Source: Symbiodinium natans
Taxonomy: Eukaryota; Sar; Dinophyceae; Suessiales; Symbiodiniaceae
Direction: 5' to 3'
NCBI GenBank assembly: GCA_905221605.1
Contig: CAJNDS010002302.1
Location: forward strand, 1,126,463-1,190,462
Length of the DNA stretch: 64,000 nucleotides
Part shown: piece after piece, positions 18,844-29,520 of the stretch
Layout: every line of letters begins with the position of its first letter
Position numbering within the stretch: position 1 is the first letter of the stretch
Notes under the pieces: model-generated
What the model was told of the DNA's origin: nothing
Database searches by the model: none
Seen by the model: only the letters and a program-made list of their open reading frames with translations
Translations under genes and position numbers: made by a program

Positions 18844-18930
18844 GTTTAGGGTTTAGGGTTTAGGGTTTAGGGTTTAGGGTTTAGGGTTTAGGGTTGAGGG
18901 TTTTCAGGGTTTAGGGTTTAGGGTCTGTGG
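18844..18930 (+). repeat. (TTTAGGG)n array
   Basis: Eight perfect units, then TTGAGGG and three further units. Confidence 0.9.
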
Positions 18931-19018
18931 CTTATAGCGCGGCCCAACCTTTGCCAATTGGTGTCAACTACCCAGACTCCTGGGAGGATCCAAACTGTAA
19001 ATAGCCCTTTGGGGGGCC

Positions 19019-19106
19019 CCTAAACCCTGAACCCAGAATCCTGAACTCCAAACCCCAAACCCCAAACCCTAAACCCTAAACCCCAAACCCCAAACCCTAA
19101 ACCCTA
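19019..19106 (-). repeat. CCCTAAA/CCCCAAA array
   Basis: About 12 units with T and C alternating at the fourth position. Confidence 0.85.
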
Positions 19107-19431
19107 CCTTTTTGGAATTTTTCAGGGGTCTGGGTACAGGCAGCGTGCTCATGAAACACTTACAGTGGCAGCCAGCGCTGCAGGGTCCTCTGTGAGACTA
19201 AACATGCCTCTAAAGCCAAAAAGGCCCCAGGGTTTAGACCCTAAACCCTAAACCCTAAACCCTAAACCCTAAACCCATAACCCTATAACCCTATAAACCC
19301 TAAGCCCAGTTAAGAGTTTGGGGCATGCGCTCAAAACCTGCGATGAAGGTCTGGCTGACATCTTTGGGTACAAAGTAACGGGACCTGGTGCCCTAAATAA
19401 TGAACATGAAACCCTGAAACTCACTTGAAGG
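19107..19431. other. Island and short CCCTAAA array
   Basis: Five CCCTAAA units at 19240-19275. A short + frame contains HLQWQPALQ (about 19160), faintly PPR-like but too short to claim. Confidence 0.4.
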
Positions 19432-19565
19432 TCCATGGTACACATTAACCCAATAGTAGCTGTAGTCATCACCCAATGAAAGCCCTGTCCGGGCACTCAA
19501 GGGGCTTCTCAGTGCGTTAGAACTACGCTTCTTAGTAGGATGTGAGTACCCTGAACCATTAAGTC
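19432..19565. mobile_element. Family A element (copy 7, diverged)
   Basis: CACTTGAAGGTCCATGGTAC at the left and GTACCCTGAACCATTAAGT at the right, with CACTCAAGGGGCTTC in the middle. Confidence 0.65.
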
Positions 19566-19568
19566 AAC

Positions 19569-19850
19569 CTTAGACCCTAACCCTAAACCCTAAACCCTAA
19601 ACCCTAAACCCTCCTGGAGGAGCTCCTGGCCGCTGCGCTTACTGCCCATGCCAATGCGTCGTGCAAAGCTCTCAAGAGGCACCCCCCCCCCCCCCCCTCT
19701 CCCTCAAGGGTTTAGGGTTTAGGGTTTCGGGTTTAGGGTTTAGGGTGTAGGGTTTAGGGTTTAGGGTTTTGGGTTTGGGGTTTGGGGTTTGGGGTTGGGG
19801 TTTGGGGTTTGGGGTTTGGGGTTTGGGGTTGGGGTTTGTTTAGGTTTAGG
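19569..19850. repeat. CCCTAAA array, C17 run, then TTTAGGG/TTTGGGG array
   Basis: Five CCCTAAA units (19580-19613), an 83-base island, a run of about 17 C (19682-19698), then about 18 units on the opposite strand. That second array shifts from TTTAGGG to TTTGGGG (19780-19835). Confidence 0.85.
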
Positions 19851-20139
19851 GTGTTGGTTCTGGTTGGGTTCCTTTGTTTACAGGGTTCGTGACGGTTAGG
19901 GTTAATGGGGGTCCCAACTCGAGTAGGAACTTAGGGCTCTGCAAGGGGAATCTGGGCTTCACTACATTTCTTCATGCAACGTACATATATGCACAATTCT
20001 ACGTTTATACCACAGTTTCCTTTTGCACGTGTATCAAGATTTGTGATCTGAAGATCCCTTGCGGGCCTCATATGGTATCCCAAGCCAGGGTTAAACGAAC
20101 GCCCAGGAAACCTCTTGGACTGGGTCCTCCACTAGCTGG
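19851..20139 (+). other. Island with an open frame, unidentified
   Basis: A 90-codon frame (19874-20146) is open on + and includes CTCIKICDLKIPC. No family recognised. It ends at a TTTAGGG array. Confidence 0.3.
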
Positions 20140-20198
20140 GGTTTAGGGTTTAGGGTTTAGGGTTTAGGGTTTGGGGTTTAGGGTTTAGGGTTTGGGGT
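20140..20198 (+). repeat. (TTTAGGG)n array
   Basis: Eight units with two TTTGGGG. Confidence 0.9.
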
Positions 20199-20782
20199 TC
20201 CCAAGCCGGGATCTGAAACAGCCCTGACCCTGTTCACGCCATTGCCCCTGGGATTTTCTCACCTGGCAGGCGCATCTTGCAGCGCGTCCGGCGACTGGGT
20301 TCGGTTTAATATAGGGGTCAGAGTATTACTAAGAACATTCCCAGAACCTTTTTTTAATGTACTATAATAACCCCCACCAAACCCTGTTCTAATTCTTCTG
20401 GCTCCTCCAATAGGTCAGGCTCAAACGCCTTTCGTTTCGGCCTTGCGGTTGGGGCTTCCCCATGCTGAGATATGTTTTGTTCAAGAGGTTGGCACCATAT
20501 ACCCTGCACTACTATGACTTTAGTGGTTTAGGGAGGGGTTCGTCCGCCGAGATCTCCCCTCACCACAAGCCTCATCCCCAAACCTCATTACACGAAACCT
20601 GAAGACTCAAGACACCAAACACAAAAAAGGCACCCTAAAGCTGTTAAAGGCCTACACCCTAAACCCTCAACCCCTAAAGCTCTTAAGGATATACCCTGTC
20701 TTGAAGGAAACCCTGAGGCGCTCTTAAAGGAGCCCTAAAGCATTAAGTCAAAGCCTGAACCCCTGAACCCCCAAATCTTTGG
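20199..20782. other. Unique island, no gene
   Basis: No array, element or gene signature beyond scattered CCCTAAA words after 20630. Confidence 0.4.
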
Positions 20783-20957
20783 GTTTAGGGTTTAAAGGGT
20801 TTAGGGTTTTGGGTTTTGGGTTTGGCTTGTGGGTTTAGGGTTTAGGGTTTAGGGTTTAGGGTTTAGGGTTTAGGGTTTAGGGTTTAGGGTTTAGGGTTTA
20901 GGGTTTAGGGTTTAGGGTTTAGGGTTTAGGGTTTAGTGTCCTAAACCCTAAACCCAT
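20783..20957. repeat. TTTAGGG array with fold-back junction
   Basis: About 15 perfect TTTAGGG units (20828-20935) run into TTTAGTGTCCTAAACCC, so the strand of the repeat flips with a spacer of only a few bases. Confidence 0.9.
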
Positions 20958-21039
20958 CAAAGCCGCTTAAAGGAAGAAGCTTGGCCTCCTTCTCCCGGAC
21001 GACGAGTTCCAACAAGCCATGGACCCCTTGTGCATTTGG

Positions 21040-21172
21040 GATTTGGGGTTTAGGGTTTAGGGTTTGGGGTTTGGGGTTTAGGGTTTGGGGTTTGGGGTTT
21101 AGGGTTTAGGGTTTAAAGGGTTTGGGGTTTCGGGTTTAGGGTTTAGGGTTTGGGGTTTAGGGTTTAGTGGCT
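21040..21172 (+). repeat. TTTAGGG/TTTGGGG array
   Basis: About 18 units in a patchwork of A and G at the fourth position. Confidence 0.9.
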
Positions 21173-21840
21173 GCCCTGATTCCTTAAAGGTCTTTCAGTA
21201 CTAGCTTGCAGTTAGCTGCACGCAGCGCGCATGGTCTTGGAAGAGGTCCTTCTTTATTGAGCCTTGTGCTCTAGAGCCTAAACCCTGAACCCTGAACCCT
21301 GAACCCGAAGCCCTTAACCCTAAGCCCTGTATATAGATCCTAAACGCGAAACCCTAAACTCTAATATTTACGGAGCGCAATTAGGGATTCAGGTCCCAGG
21401 GCTACCAAGCCTAGTGTCAAGTGTTCCCTGTCCTCTGCAAGCTATCTACTACTGAAGCACATACATCTGCTACAAGTGTTTTTTTTTGTTGTTGGGTTAA
21501 GGGGTTTAGGGCTTAAGGGTGTAGAGTTGGATTAGGGTTTAGGTTTTAGGCTGATTCCTGAGCAGCAACTCGGTAGAACTGCCCATGCGCCAGAAGGTAG
21601 CTTCCACTCAAGCATCCAACTCCAGAGATTCGGAGAGCGGAAGCACCATAAAGCTCGAAAGTGGGCCCCCACCTTTAGAACACCCAGAAGGGTCCACATA
21701 CCGTGTATATGTGGGCTGTGTGCCCCGAAGCGCTTACTTAGGATGGTTGTTTAATTAGGACCCTGTAACAATGTAGGGCATTCTAACCCAATGGGTAAGG
21801 TGACAGTAGTTAAAACCTAAACCTACCCTGCCCAAAACGA
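21173..21840. other. Island, no recognised gene
   Basis: Unique text with decayed CCCTGAA units at 21278-21355. No gene. Confidence 0.4.
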
Positions 21841-22180
21841 GCAAACAAGCAACATGGCCCAAACCCCCCCCAAACCTAAACCCCAAGCCCCAAGCCTTAC
21901 TAACCCTAAGGCCCCCAACCCCCTAAACCCTTCAACCCTACAACCTAAACCCTCCAAGGCCCCAACCCTACAAACCATCAAAACCACAAACCCTACAAAC
22001 CCTCAAAACTCCGCAGCCCTACCCCCAAACCCCTAAAGGCCTGAGCCCTCAACACAGGAAACCTAACACCTAAAACCCTAAACCCGAAACCCTAAATCCT
22101 AAACCCTAAACCCTAAACCCTAAACCCTAAACTCTAAACCCTAAACCCTAAACCCTAAACCCTAAACCCCGTAAGCCCTC
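21841..22180 (-). repeat. Decayed to perfect CCCTAAA tract
   Basis: Starts as loosely related Pro/Lys-coding text (CCCCAAACCTAAACCCC) and becomes a clean CCCTAAA array at 22075-22168. The open + frame over 21854-22036 is low complexity. Confidence 0.75.
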
Positions 22181-22254
22181 AACACAGGAGACCTTGAAGG
22201 ACCGGAGGGTTGAAGTTGACAAAGTCCTGGCGCAAAGCCAGGAGGGGCCCGGCT

Positions 22255-22378
22255 TGGGGTTTAGGGTTTAGGGTTTAGGGTTTAGGGTTTAGGGTTTAGG
22301 GTTTAGGGTTTAGGGTTTCGGGTTTAGGGTTTCGGGTTTAGGGTTTAGGGTTCCGGGTTAGGGTTTAGGGTTTAGGTT
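22255..22378 (+). repeat. (TTTAGGG)n array
   Basis: About 16 units with three TTTCGGG variants. It faces the CCCTAAA array at 22168 across an 85-base island. Confidence 0.9.
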
Positions 22379-23400
22379 TCTTAAAGGGTGTTTAAACGTG
22401 TTTTTGGGTTGTTTTAAGGGTTGTTTCAAGTTTTCTCGCAGGGTTTCGGAAGCATTTTTTGAACTTCAGGGACAGGGGCGGGCCAGGGCTTCGGGACTTG
22501 CGATTTGTTTTGCCTTTAGGCTTTTTTTTGTATGTTTTGGGGGGTAGAGGGTGTTGGGGTTTCAGTTTTGTTTGCGAGTTTTTTGGGGGTTTTGGGGTTT
22601 AGGGTCCGGGGCTTTCATGGCTTTGCAGTTCTGAGGTTTTAGGGGTTTGAAGATCTAGGGCTCGGGGGTAAGTGGGGTAGGCTTTGTGCATAAACGTTTT
22701 ATCGTCAGGGTTAAGGGTGCTTTTACTTTGGGCTTCGGCTTGAGGGGTTCAGGGTTTTGGGATTTTGGACTTGAGACTTTAGAGGTTAGGGACTTAGGGC
22801 TTGGAGTTCGTGCAACGATCCCCGTTTCCGGGACTCCATGGCCGAAATAATTAACTCCCCCAGGCAACCGTTTTTGCGGTGAAGCACTAGACTCTCAGCC
22901 CCTATGCTGGCTCGCCTTGAAGCCCTAAACTTTAACGAATCCGCAAACCCTAAACCCTAAAACTTCAACCGCAAACCCTAATCCGAGGAGGTCCAACCAA
23001 CAACATCATTCACTTCCTCTTTCGGCTGTGGGGAGGACAAGTGGCAGCTTGCTCGCAAGCTGTGGGTTCACGAACCTGTACGAGCTCGGGTTCTGCTGCT
23101 AGTACTCCCAAGAGGACAACCCGCATCCCCCCAGCCCTCACTCCCCCTTAATTTTAAAGTTCCCGAAGCCCTAAACCCTAAACCTTAGCCTTGGACCTCA
23201 AACCGTAAACCCTAAACCTTAAACCCCAACCCCCCAAGCACACCACAGGCGGCCTAGTAGACCCCAAAATACTGAACCTTTTCTCCTAAACCTGCGCATC
23301 CAAGTCTTCAACCCAAGGCCTGGCCCTAGACCCTAAACCCGAAACCCTCTAACCCCAACCCCCCATCCACACCAGTGCTGGAGGGGGGTGGGGGGGACCA
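22379..23400. other. Islands with scattered heptamers, no gene
   Basis: T/G-rich text to 22700, then unique islands. A minus-strand frame (22655-22867) is Pro/Lys-rich and not convincing. Confidence 0.4.
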
Positions 23401-23401
23401 C

Positions 23402-23441
23402 GGGGGGGGGGGGGGGGGGCCCGGGGGGGGGGGGGGGGGGG
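23402..23441 (+). repeat. G18-CCC-G19 homopolymer
   Basis: Two very long G runs joined by CCC. This may be a real G tract or a base-calling/assembly artefact. Confidence 0.9.
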
Positions 23442-23780
23442 TTGGGGCACCCCCATCATACATACACTCACCTAATACACTCACCGAAACTTGGATCTGA
23501 ACCTAACATGTTCTTGAAAAGGGCAACGTATGCCACCTGATTATTGGTACATCTCCCTTTTCACAGATAAGTAGCAAACATCAACCCTAAACCCCTAAAC
23601 CCCTAAACCCCCTAAACCCCCTGAACCCCCTAATCTCCCTAAACCCCAAACCCCTACTCTATAGGTCCTGAGTCCCAAGCACCCATCCCCTACCCCCATA
23701 ACCACCGATCCACAAGCCTGAAACTTTCGAGCCCTTCGGAGTTTAGGGTTTAGGGTTAATGGTTAAGGGTTTAGCTTGTG
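23442..23780. other. Island with CCCCTAAA octamers
   Basis: Four to five CCCCTAAA units at 23583-23625; otherwise no gene. Confidence 0.5.
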
Positions 23781-24000
23781 TATCTATTAATATATTTATT
23801 TATATTTATACAGATATCTATGTTTATGTTTAGATTTATATCTGCATTTGTATGTGTATTTACATTTATATTTGTGTTTTTAGGTTTACATGTGTATTTG
23901 TATTTGTGTTTGTGTTTGCATTTGTATTTGTATTTGTATTCATAAATATATTTATGTAGGTTTTAAAAAAAGAAAATATGTATATGTATATATATATATA
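23781..24000 (+). repeat. Degenerate TTTGTA-type hexamer repeat
   Basis: About 200 bp of TATTTG/TTTATA/GTATTT words in near-6-bp phase, ending in (TA)n. It differs from the telomere unit. Confidence 0.75.
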
Positions 24001-24606
24001 CTACACACAACCCAAAGGACCAGGGAACTTTATCAACACATATTGTGATGATTCTGGGTCCATAGGGGGTATCGGAAATTGCATCCCTCCCGTCCATGCT
24101 ATGGCTTGTTCTCGGCCCTCAACCTTATAAGCTCCAGACTCAACACCTGCCAACCTCCTTCATTGAAGGGCTGGGGGTCAGGGTTTAGGGTTTAGAGTTT
24201 AGGGTCTAGGGTGTAGGGTGTTCAGGGTCTAGGATTTAGGATTTAAGATTTAGAGTCTAGTGTTCAGGGTTGATGGGAGCAGCCACTGGTAGATCTTAAG
24301 CTATCTAACGGTAGGAAGTGAAATGCCACGAGAAGCCCGGATATGCCCCTAAGCAACCCCTGTAACCTTGACATGCCTAATTTCAAAGCTAAATTCTAAA
24401 CGCTAAACCCTCAACAACTCCCACAAGTCGTTGGCCTCAAACACTACGTCATCACAATTACCTGCAGTCCAGCATCTTACGCTTCAAGGCTTAGGGATCC
24501 TAAACCCTAAGCCCTAAACCCCAAACTTCTCTAAGCCCTATAAGCTTGCCCTGGCGTTCTTGACACCTCTGCCAGGCATGTGATTCACCTGCACCCCGGC
24601 CGGCCT
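24001..24606. other. Island, no recognised gene
   Basis: Unique sequence with a decayed TTTAGGG block at 24177-24270. Confidence 0.4.
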
Positions 24607-24760
24607 TGGGTTTAGGGTTTAGGGGTTTAGGGGTTTAGGGGTTTAGGGGTTTAGGGGTTTTGGGGTTTTGGGGTTTTGGGGTTTTGGGGTTTTGGGGTTT
24701 TGGGGTTTTGGGGTTTTGGGGTTTTGGGGTTTTTGGGTTTTGGGGTTTTGGTGTTTAGGG
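24607..24760 (+). repeat. Stepwise variant array: TTTAGGG, TTTAGGGG, TTTTGGGG
   Basis: Two TTTAGGG units, then five TTTAGGGG, then about nine TTTTGGGG, then decayed TTTTGGGT. Changes accumulate in one direction. The open frame is a Gly-Phe-Trp by-product. Confidence 0.9.
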
Positions 24761-25842
24761 TTTATTGTTGAGGGTGTAGGGGTGCAGGGTTTTGAGGTTT
24801 TGAGGTTTCGGGGTTTTGGGGTTTGGGGGGTTCGGGGGGGTTTGGGGGTTTAGGGTTTTGGGTGTAGGGGTTTTGGGGTTTGTAGATTTAGGGCTTTAGG
24901 ATGCACAGGGGTTTTAGGGCTTCCTGACTCGGAGCTTCACGTCACTTCAAGGTTTGCAGGCGTCTTGGGGTCTTAAGGGCAGCGGCATAGGGCCCGAAGA
25001 GTTGGGTGTAACCCCTGAACCCCAAACCCGAAACACCTACACCCCTAAACCCCCAAAACCCTAAGCACCGAAACACCCAAGCCCTTAGCCACTAAACCCC
25101 CAAACCTTAAACCTATACCCCAAACCCCAGATCCCAAACCCCAACCCTGACCCTCGCCCTAAACCCTAAACCCAAACTAAAACGACCAAACCCTAAACCC
25201 TAAACCCTCACCCATGTGTCTCTAGGAGCACTTGGAACAAAGGCAGCTCCAGCTTCGATTTTGGCTGGTTCTTCGTGAGACTTCATCCTTTCAAGGGTTC
25301 AAAAGGTTCAGGGTTTAGGGCTAACCCTAAACCCTAAAGCCTAAAACCTAAACCCTAAACCCCACGAGGTTGATATGAGGAATTCCCCAGCTAAGAACGA
25401 GTAAGGCAAAAGCCATCTTGCTTCCAGCCAAAGGTAAGAGGAGACGCAGTCGATGGCTGAGCACGCCCTGAGCTGCGTGGGTTTAGGGTATTAGAGTTTA
25501 GGGTTTTTTAGACTGACCCTGAGGCTCAAAATAGCCCAAAAACCTGCTATGAGAAGGTCTGTGGGCCTGTGGGCCCAACAAACCCAAAACAAGAGTCCGT
25601 AGAGCCTAAACCCTAAAGCCCTCAACCCGAAACCCTAAACCCTAAACCCTAAAACCCTAAACCCGAAACCTCCCCAAATAGTGGGTGAAGCTTAAGCCTT
25701 AGGAGTATCCAGGGCTTTGAGGGCTGTAGCTTCCTGAAGCTGTCTAGAAAATCACTGTGCAGGTCAGGAGCTTGTGGGTTCAGGGTTTAGGAGGCTTAGG
25801 GTGAAGGGGGTTAAGGGTTTAGGGGGGTTTAGGGTGTTGGCT
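24761..25842. other. Mosaic of decayed heptamers and islands
   Basis: G-rich decayed repeats to 24900, decayed CCCTAAA/CCCCAAA at 25015-25210, 25325-25362 and 25610-25670. No gene or element recognised. Confidence 0.45.
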
Positions 25843-25910
25843 GGGGATGCTCCCTCTTTTGTACTAGTACGAACAGTCCTTAATCTTGGCATAGTGGGGA
25901 GCATCCTAAG
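25843..25910. mobile_element. Family B element, shortened (copy 3)
   Basis: GGGGATGCTCCCTC and GGGGAGCATCC form the ends, with GAACAGTCCTTAATC between. The central part is deleted relative to copy 2. Confidence 0.65.
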
Positions 25911-25912
25911 CT

Positions 25913-26001
25913 TTAGGGTTTAGGGTTTAGGGTTTAGGGTTTAGGGTTTAGGGTTTAGGGTTTAGGGTTTAGGGTTTAGGGTTTAGGGTTTAGGGTTTAG
26001 G
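25913..26001 (+). repeat. (TTTAGGG)n array
   Basis: About 13 perfect units. Confidence 0.95.
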
Positions 26002-26125
26002 TGCAGCCCCGCAAGCCCTAAACCTGTGCCCCGCCCCAACCCCCCTCCCCCTCTCACCCAGCACTACTTACAAGCCGTACATCCTCATGATCTTCAATTT
26101 CAGCCCAAAGCTGCAGCGGTTTCGG

Positions 26126-26290
26126 GTTCTAGGGTTTTAGGGTTTTAGGGTTTTGAGGGTTTTGGGGTTTTGGGGTTTTAGGGGTTTAGGGTTTTGGGGT
26201 TTTAGGGTTGTAGGGTTTTTGGGTTTTTGGGTTTTAGGGTTTTAGGGCTTTAGGGTATTCGGGTAGTTTAGGGTTTTAGGGTTCAGGGCG
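26126..26290 (+). repeat. TTTTAGGG/TTTTGGGG array
   Basis: About 18 octamer-type units with A/G exchange. The flanking unique text (26002-26125 and 26291-26470) holds no gene that I recognise. Confidence 0.85.
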
Positions 26291-26470
26291 TAGCGTTCAG
26301 GCCAGGCCCTTTTGCACTTAACCCCTCCACGGAATACGCAGAATTTCAGGGGCTTGGGGCCTTCGGGGTTGTTTTAGGGTTTTGGGGCGTGCGCCGGCCA
26401 GCCATACTTGCAGAGCCCTCAAAGATTGCCAGGTCTAGCTCGGGAAGGAACCTCCAGAACCTCAATCTGA

Positions 26471-26551
26471 AACCTAAACCCTAAACCCTAAACCCTAAAC
26501 CCTAAACCCTAAACCCTAAACCCTAAACCCTAAACCCTAAACCCTAAACCC
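26471..26551 (-). repeat. Perfect (CCCTAAA)n array
   Basis: Eleven uninterrupted units. Confidence 0.95.
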
Positions 26552-26568
26552 TCCTCCCTTAACCCATT

Positions 26569-26685
26569 GGTAGCCCATGTGGTGCCCTTTTCCCTTTTTT
26601 TTTGGGTTCAAGGTTCCCTTAGAAAGTAACCAACCCAAAAATGGGTGCCCTTTTTATAATATGGTTACTGGGCTACTAAGACCCT
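26569..26685 (-). mobile_element. Family E repeat, inverted and diverged (copy 4)
   Basis: GGTGCCCTTTT, AGTAACCAACCC, GGGTGCCCTTTTTATA and ATGGTTACTGGGCTACTA resemble an inside-out pairing of family E words. Confidence 0.45.
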
Positions 26686-27231
26686 AAACCACAACTAAAG
26701 ACAGGCCTCCTTCAGTTGGGGCTGTTGGTTGACAAGTTAGGTTGGGTAATCTTTGAAGTACCGTCGCAAACTACTTCCAACTAGAAAAATGATCTCAATT
26801 GCTACGCGAATGAAACTTGCGGGGTTGCGTTCGTGCGAGTTAGACTTAGACAATTAGCCGCCCAAGTGTGACATGCAAATCGTTGAGTTGGGTTGATGAA
26901 CATCACTTGCAGGTCAAACAAAAATATACGTGTGTATACATATATATATATGTATATATCTAGATATGTATATATATATATACACATGTATATCAGTTTA
27001 CTAGTGAAAACGCCGGCAAAATTGGAAGACAATGTGGGACAGCTTTGCCCTTCTTTAAGAAGTAGCCGTATCTTTAAGATTTAGAAGGAATTGTTTGGCA
27101 GACCGTACAAGCAGCGCCATTGCGATGGCTTGTCTCCAGCTATGTGAATTACAAGAGTTCCATTTTGCAGCGTTTTAGCTTGGGGAACTAACATGATGAG
27201 CAAAAGACCAAACTAACAAACAAGGGCGTCT
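26686..27231. other. AT-richer island with (TA)n microsatellite
   Basis: The longest heptamer-free island outside the two large blocks nearby. TATATA-rich text lies at 26935-26992. Short frames on both strands are microsatellite-driven. No gene recognised. Confidence 0.45.
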
Positions 27232-27421
27232 TAGGGTTTAGGGTTTAGGGTTTAAGGGTTATTTCAGTTGGAGGCCATTGTTGGGGGGGGTACCGGGACT
27301 GGTCTTGCGTGGGGTGCCAGCCGCCAAGCGCCCCCTCCCCGCCAAGCCCCCACCCCGAGCCCAGCCCCCCCGCCCGCCCAACCCCCTACTGCTTACAAGC
27401 AACCCAAGTGCTTGCAAACAG

Positions 27422-27554
27422 TACGTGGAGGTTCAGGGTACTTTTAGCCCAATTATAGTGCCACTTCTAAGCCCCTGAAGTAACCGAATAGGGTTACAAT
27501 TGGGCTATAGGCACACTTATATTTGGGTTACTAAGTACCATGAACCTCCAAGTA
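27422..27554. mobile_element. Family A element, best intact copy (copy 8)
   Basis: TACGTGGAGGTTCAGGGTAC at the left and GTACCATGAACCTCCAAGTA at the right. AGCCCAATTATAGTGC pairs with CACTTATATTTGGGTTACT. The centre reads AAGCCCCTGAAGTAACCGAA then TAGGGTTACAATTGGGC. It is 133 bp and non-coding, and serves as the reference for locating inserts in other copies. Confidence 0.85.
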
Positions 27555-27897
27555 CCTCTTCTCAAAAAAATCTGAAAGAAGCAAAAAAAGGCAGAAGCCG
27601 TTTGCCAAACGGATGGTAGTTAAGCATGCAATATCAGAGACAACGCGAGACATGGATCATAGATTAGTACGCGAAGGACAGCTACTGGGACGACTTGACA
27701 CAAGACTCACAGAATCAAGCCTGAACTCGAAACCCGAAACCCTAAACCCTAAACACTAAATCCTAAACCCTAAACCCTAAAACTTAAAACCCTAAAACCC
27801 CATTCATTCAAAGAACAAAGGTTGAAGGTCTAAGGAGGCCTCTGAACCCTGCCCCTCAGAAGTGGGCAGCATACCTTGTCCTTGCTGTGCCTGCTCT
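27555..27897. other. Island and decayed CCCTAAA
   Basis: Decayed CCCTAAA at 27728-27802; otherwise unassigned. Confidence 0.4.
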
Positions 27898-27960
27898 GAG
27901 GGTTTAGGGTTTAGGGTTTAGGGTTTAGGGTTTAGGGTTTAGGGTTTAGGGTTGAGGGTA
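27898..27960 (+). repeat. (TTTAGGG)n array
   Basis: Eight units ending TTGAGGG. Confidence 0.9.
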
Positions 27961-28126
27961 GTTGCTTGGTCCGTTAAGGTGGGTCTTGAATTGGGGAATG
28001 CATAGATACCCTACAAACCCCAAGGACCCATACTTCAGAGCCCCTTAGAGGAGGTAAGGGACCATACTAAGGGACCATGGAAGCTCCCTTAGAAGACCCT
28101 CTGCCCTAAGGCCTGAACCCTGAACC

Positions 28127-28147
28127 ATAAACCCTAAACCCTAAACC

Positions 28148-28179
<32 letters not shown>

Positions 28180-28207
28180 ACCCTAAACCCTAAACCCCAA
28201 ACCCTGT
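28127..28207 (-). repeat. CCCTAAA and CCCTCAA block array
   Basis: CCCTAAA units flank a run of five CCCTCAA units (28146-28180). Confidence 0.85.
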
Positions 28208-28316
28208 CCCGGCTATCGCTCCCTCTTGGCAATCTCTTACTGGGATCCTGGTGGCAGATCGCTGAAGCATGGCATGTCTTTCCCCGGCCCCCTCTCATGA
28301 GCCCCCTGGTTCTTAG

Positions 28317-28420
28317 TTAGGGTTTAGGGTTTAGGGTTTAGGGTTTAGGGTTTAAGGTTTAAGGTTTAGGGTTTGGGGTTGAGGGTTTAGGGCTTAGGGC
28401 TTAGGGTTTAGGTTTATGAG
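28317..28420 (+). repeat. TTTAGGG array with TTTAAGG variants
   Basis: About 13 units including TTTAAGG, TTTGGGG and CTTAGGG. Confidence 0.85.
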
Positions 28421-29221
28421 GTACCCTTGCTTAGTCCTTAAAGGTATGGGTCTAGGCCCTTTGATCTACAGACCCGAGTTTCGAGAGTAGGGTTTGGGGT
28501 TCAGGGTTTAGAGTTTCGAGAGGTTTGGGTTGAGGTTTCAGGTTAATATTTTTTTTGAGAGTTTAGGGTTTTGAGGGTTGAAGGCTTATAGGGACCCGGA
28601 ATGATGTGAGGGGGGATGCTTGCGATGAGGGGGTGGAGCCTCTTCAGCCGAGAGCACTCCAGAAGGTCTCCAGTGTGCGCGCTGTAGCAGTGTAGATGGG
28701 CTTTAGTTTCCACGCCGGGGAGACTACGGACCCGATATAGGGTCTTGAGCGTTTAGGGTTTAGGGTTCAGGGTTTAGGGTTTAGGGTTTAGGGTTTAGGG
28801 TACTTCAAGCCCTCTCCTTCATAGCTCCTCTCCAGGCCTGCAAACCCTAAACCCTCTAGGGTTTAGGGCTTCGGAATCCCGAAGCCCTAAACCCTAAACC
28901 CTAAACCCTAAACCCTCATCCCTGAACCCCCAGATGCTCAGCTAACTTGTCGGTTGCTCTTGTGGCGCTTCCCAATGGCCCAAGCCCACCGTCAACTTGG
29001 GATGACAGGGCAGCCGCAGTATTTGGGTTAGGGTTTGGGGTTTATAGGGTTTGGGGTTTGGGGTTTAGGGCTAAGGGGCTTGAAGGTTTAATGGGCTAGG
29101 GCTGTCGGGATGTTTGACAACTTAGGAACCTGTGATTTGGGGCTTCAGGACCGGGATTAGCTTTGGAGTTCGAGTTTGAGGCCCGAGGAGGCGTGGGGCT
29201 TAGATGGAAGCTCTTTTTTTT
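28421..29221. other. Mosaic, no gene
   Basis: Contains TTTAGGG arrays at 28752-28800 and 29022-29070 and a CCCTAAA array at 28885-28915, separated by unassigned islands. Confidence 0.45.
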
Positions 29222-29314
29222 GCCTAGTATGTCTACTTAAGTATCCTCAGAAAGCTTACCATAATCACACTCACCCTACTTACTAAGTCAAAAGGCTTCA
29301 AAGCTTAGGGACCC
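29222..29314 (-). mobile_element. Family D element (partial, diverged)
   Basis: Contains TGTCTACTTAAGTATCCTC and TACTTACTAAGTCAAAAGGC, the core and right arm of family D (reference at 36160). Confidence 0.55.
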
Positions 29315-29445
29315 CGGGCTTCATCTTGGGTGCTTTTGCGTTTGGGCGTTTTGTTTCTTTTGGCCTCAGGGTGGCTTCCGATCCTCATCCTGTCTTCAGT
29401 CTGGGAATCAAGAGAGAGGCATGCAGACACAACCTGCAAACTCCA

Positions 29446-29520
29446 AACCCCAAATCCTAAACCCTAAACCCCAAACCCCAAACCCCAAACCCCAAACCCC
29501 AAACCCTAAACCCTAAACCC
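29446..29520 (-). repeat. CCCTAAA/CCCCAAA array
   Basis: Ten units, the central six being CCCCAAA. Confidence 0.9.
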
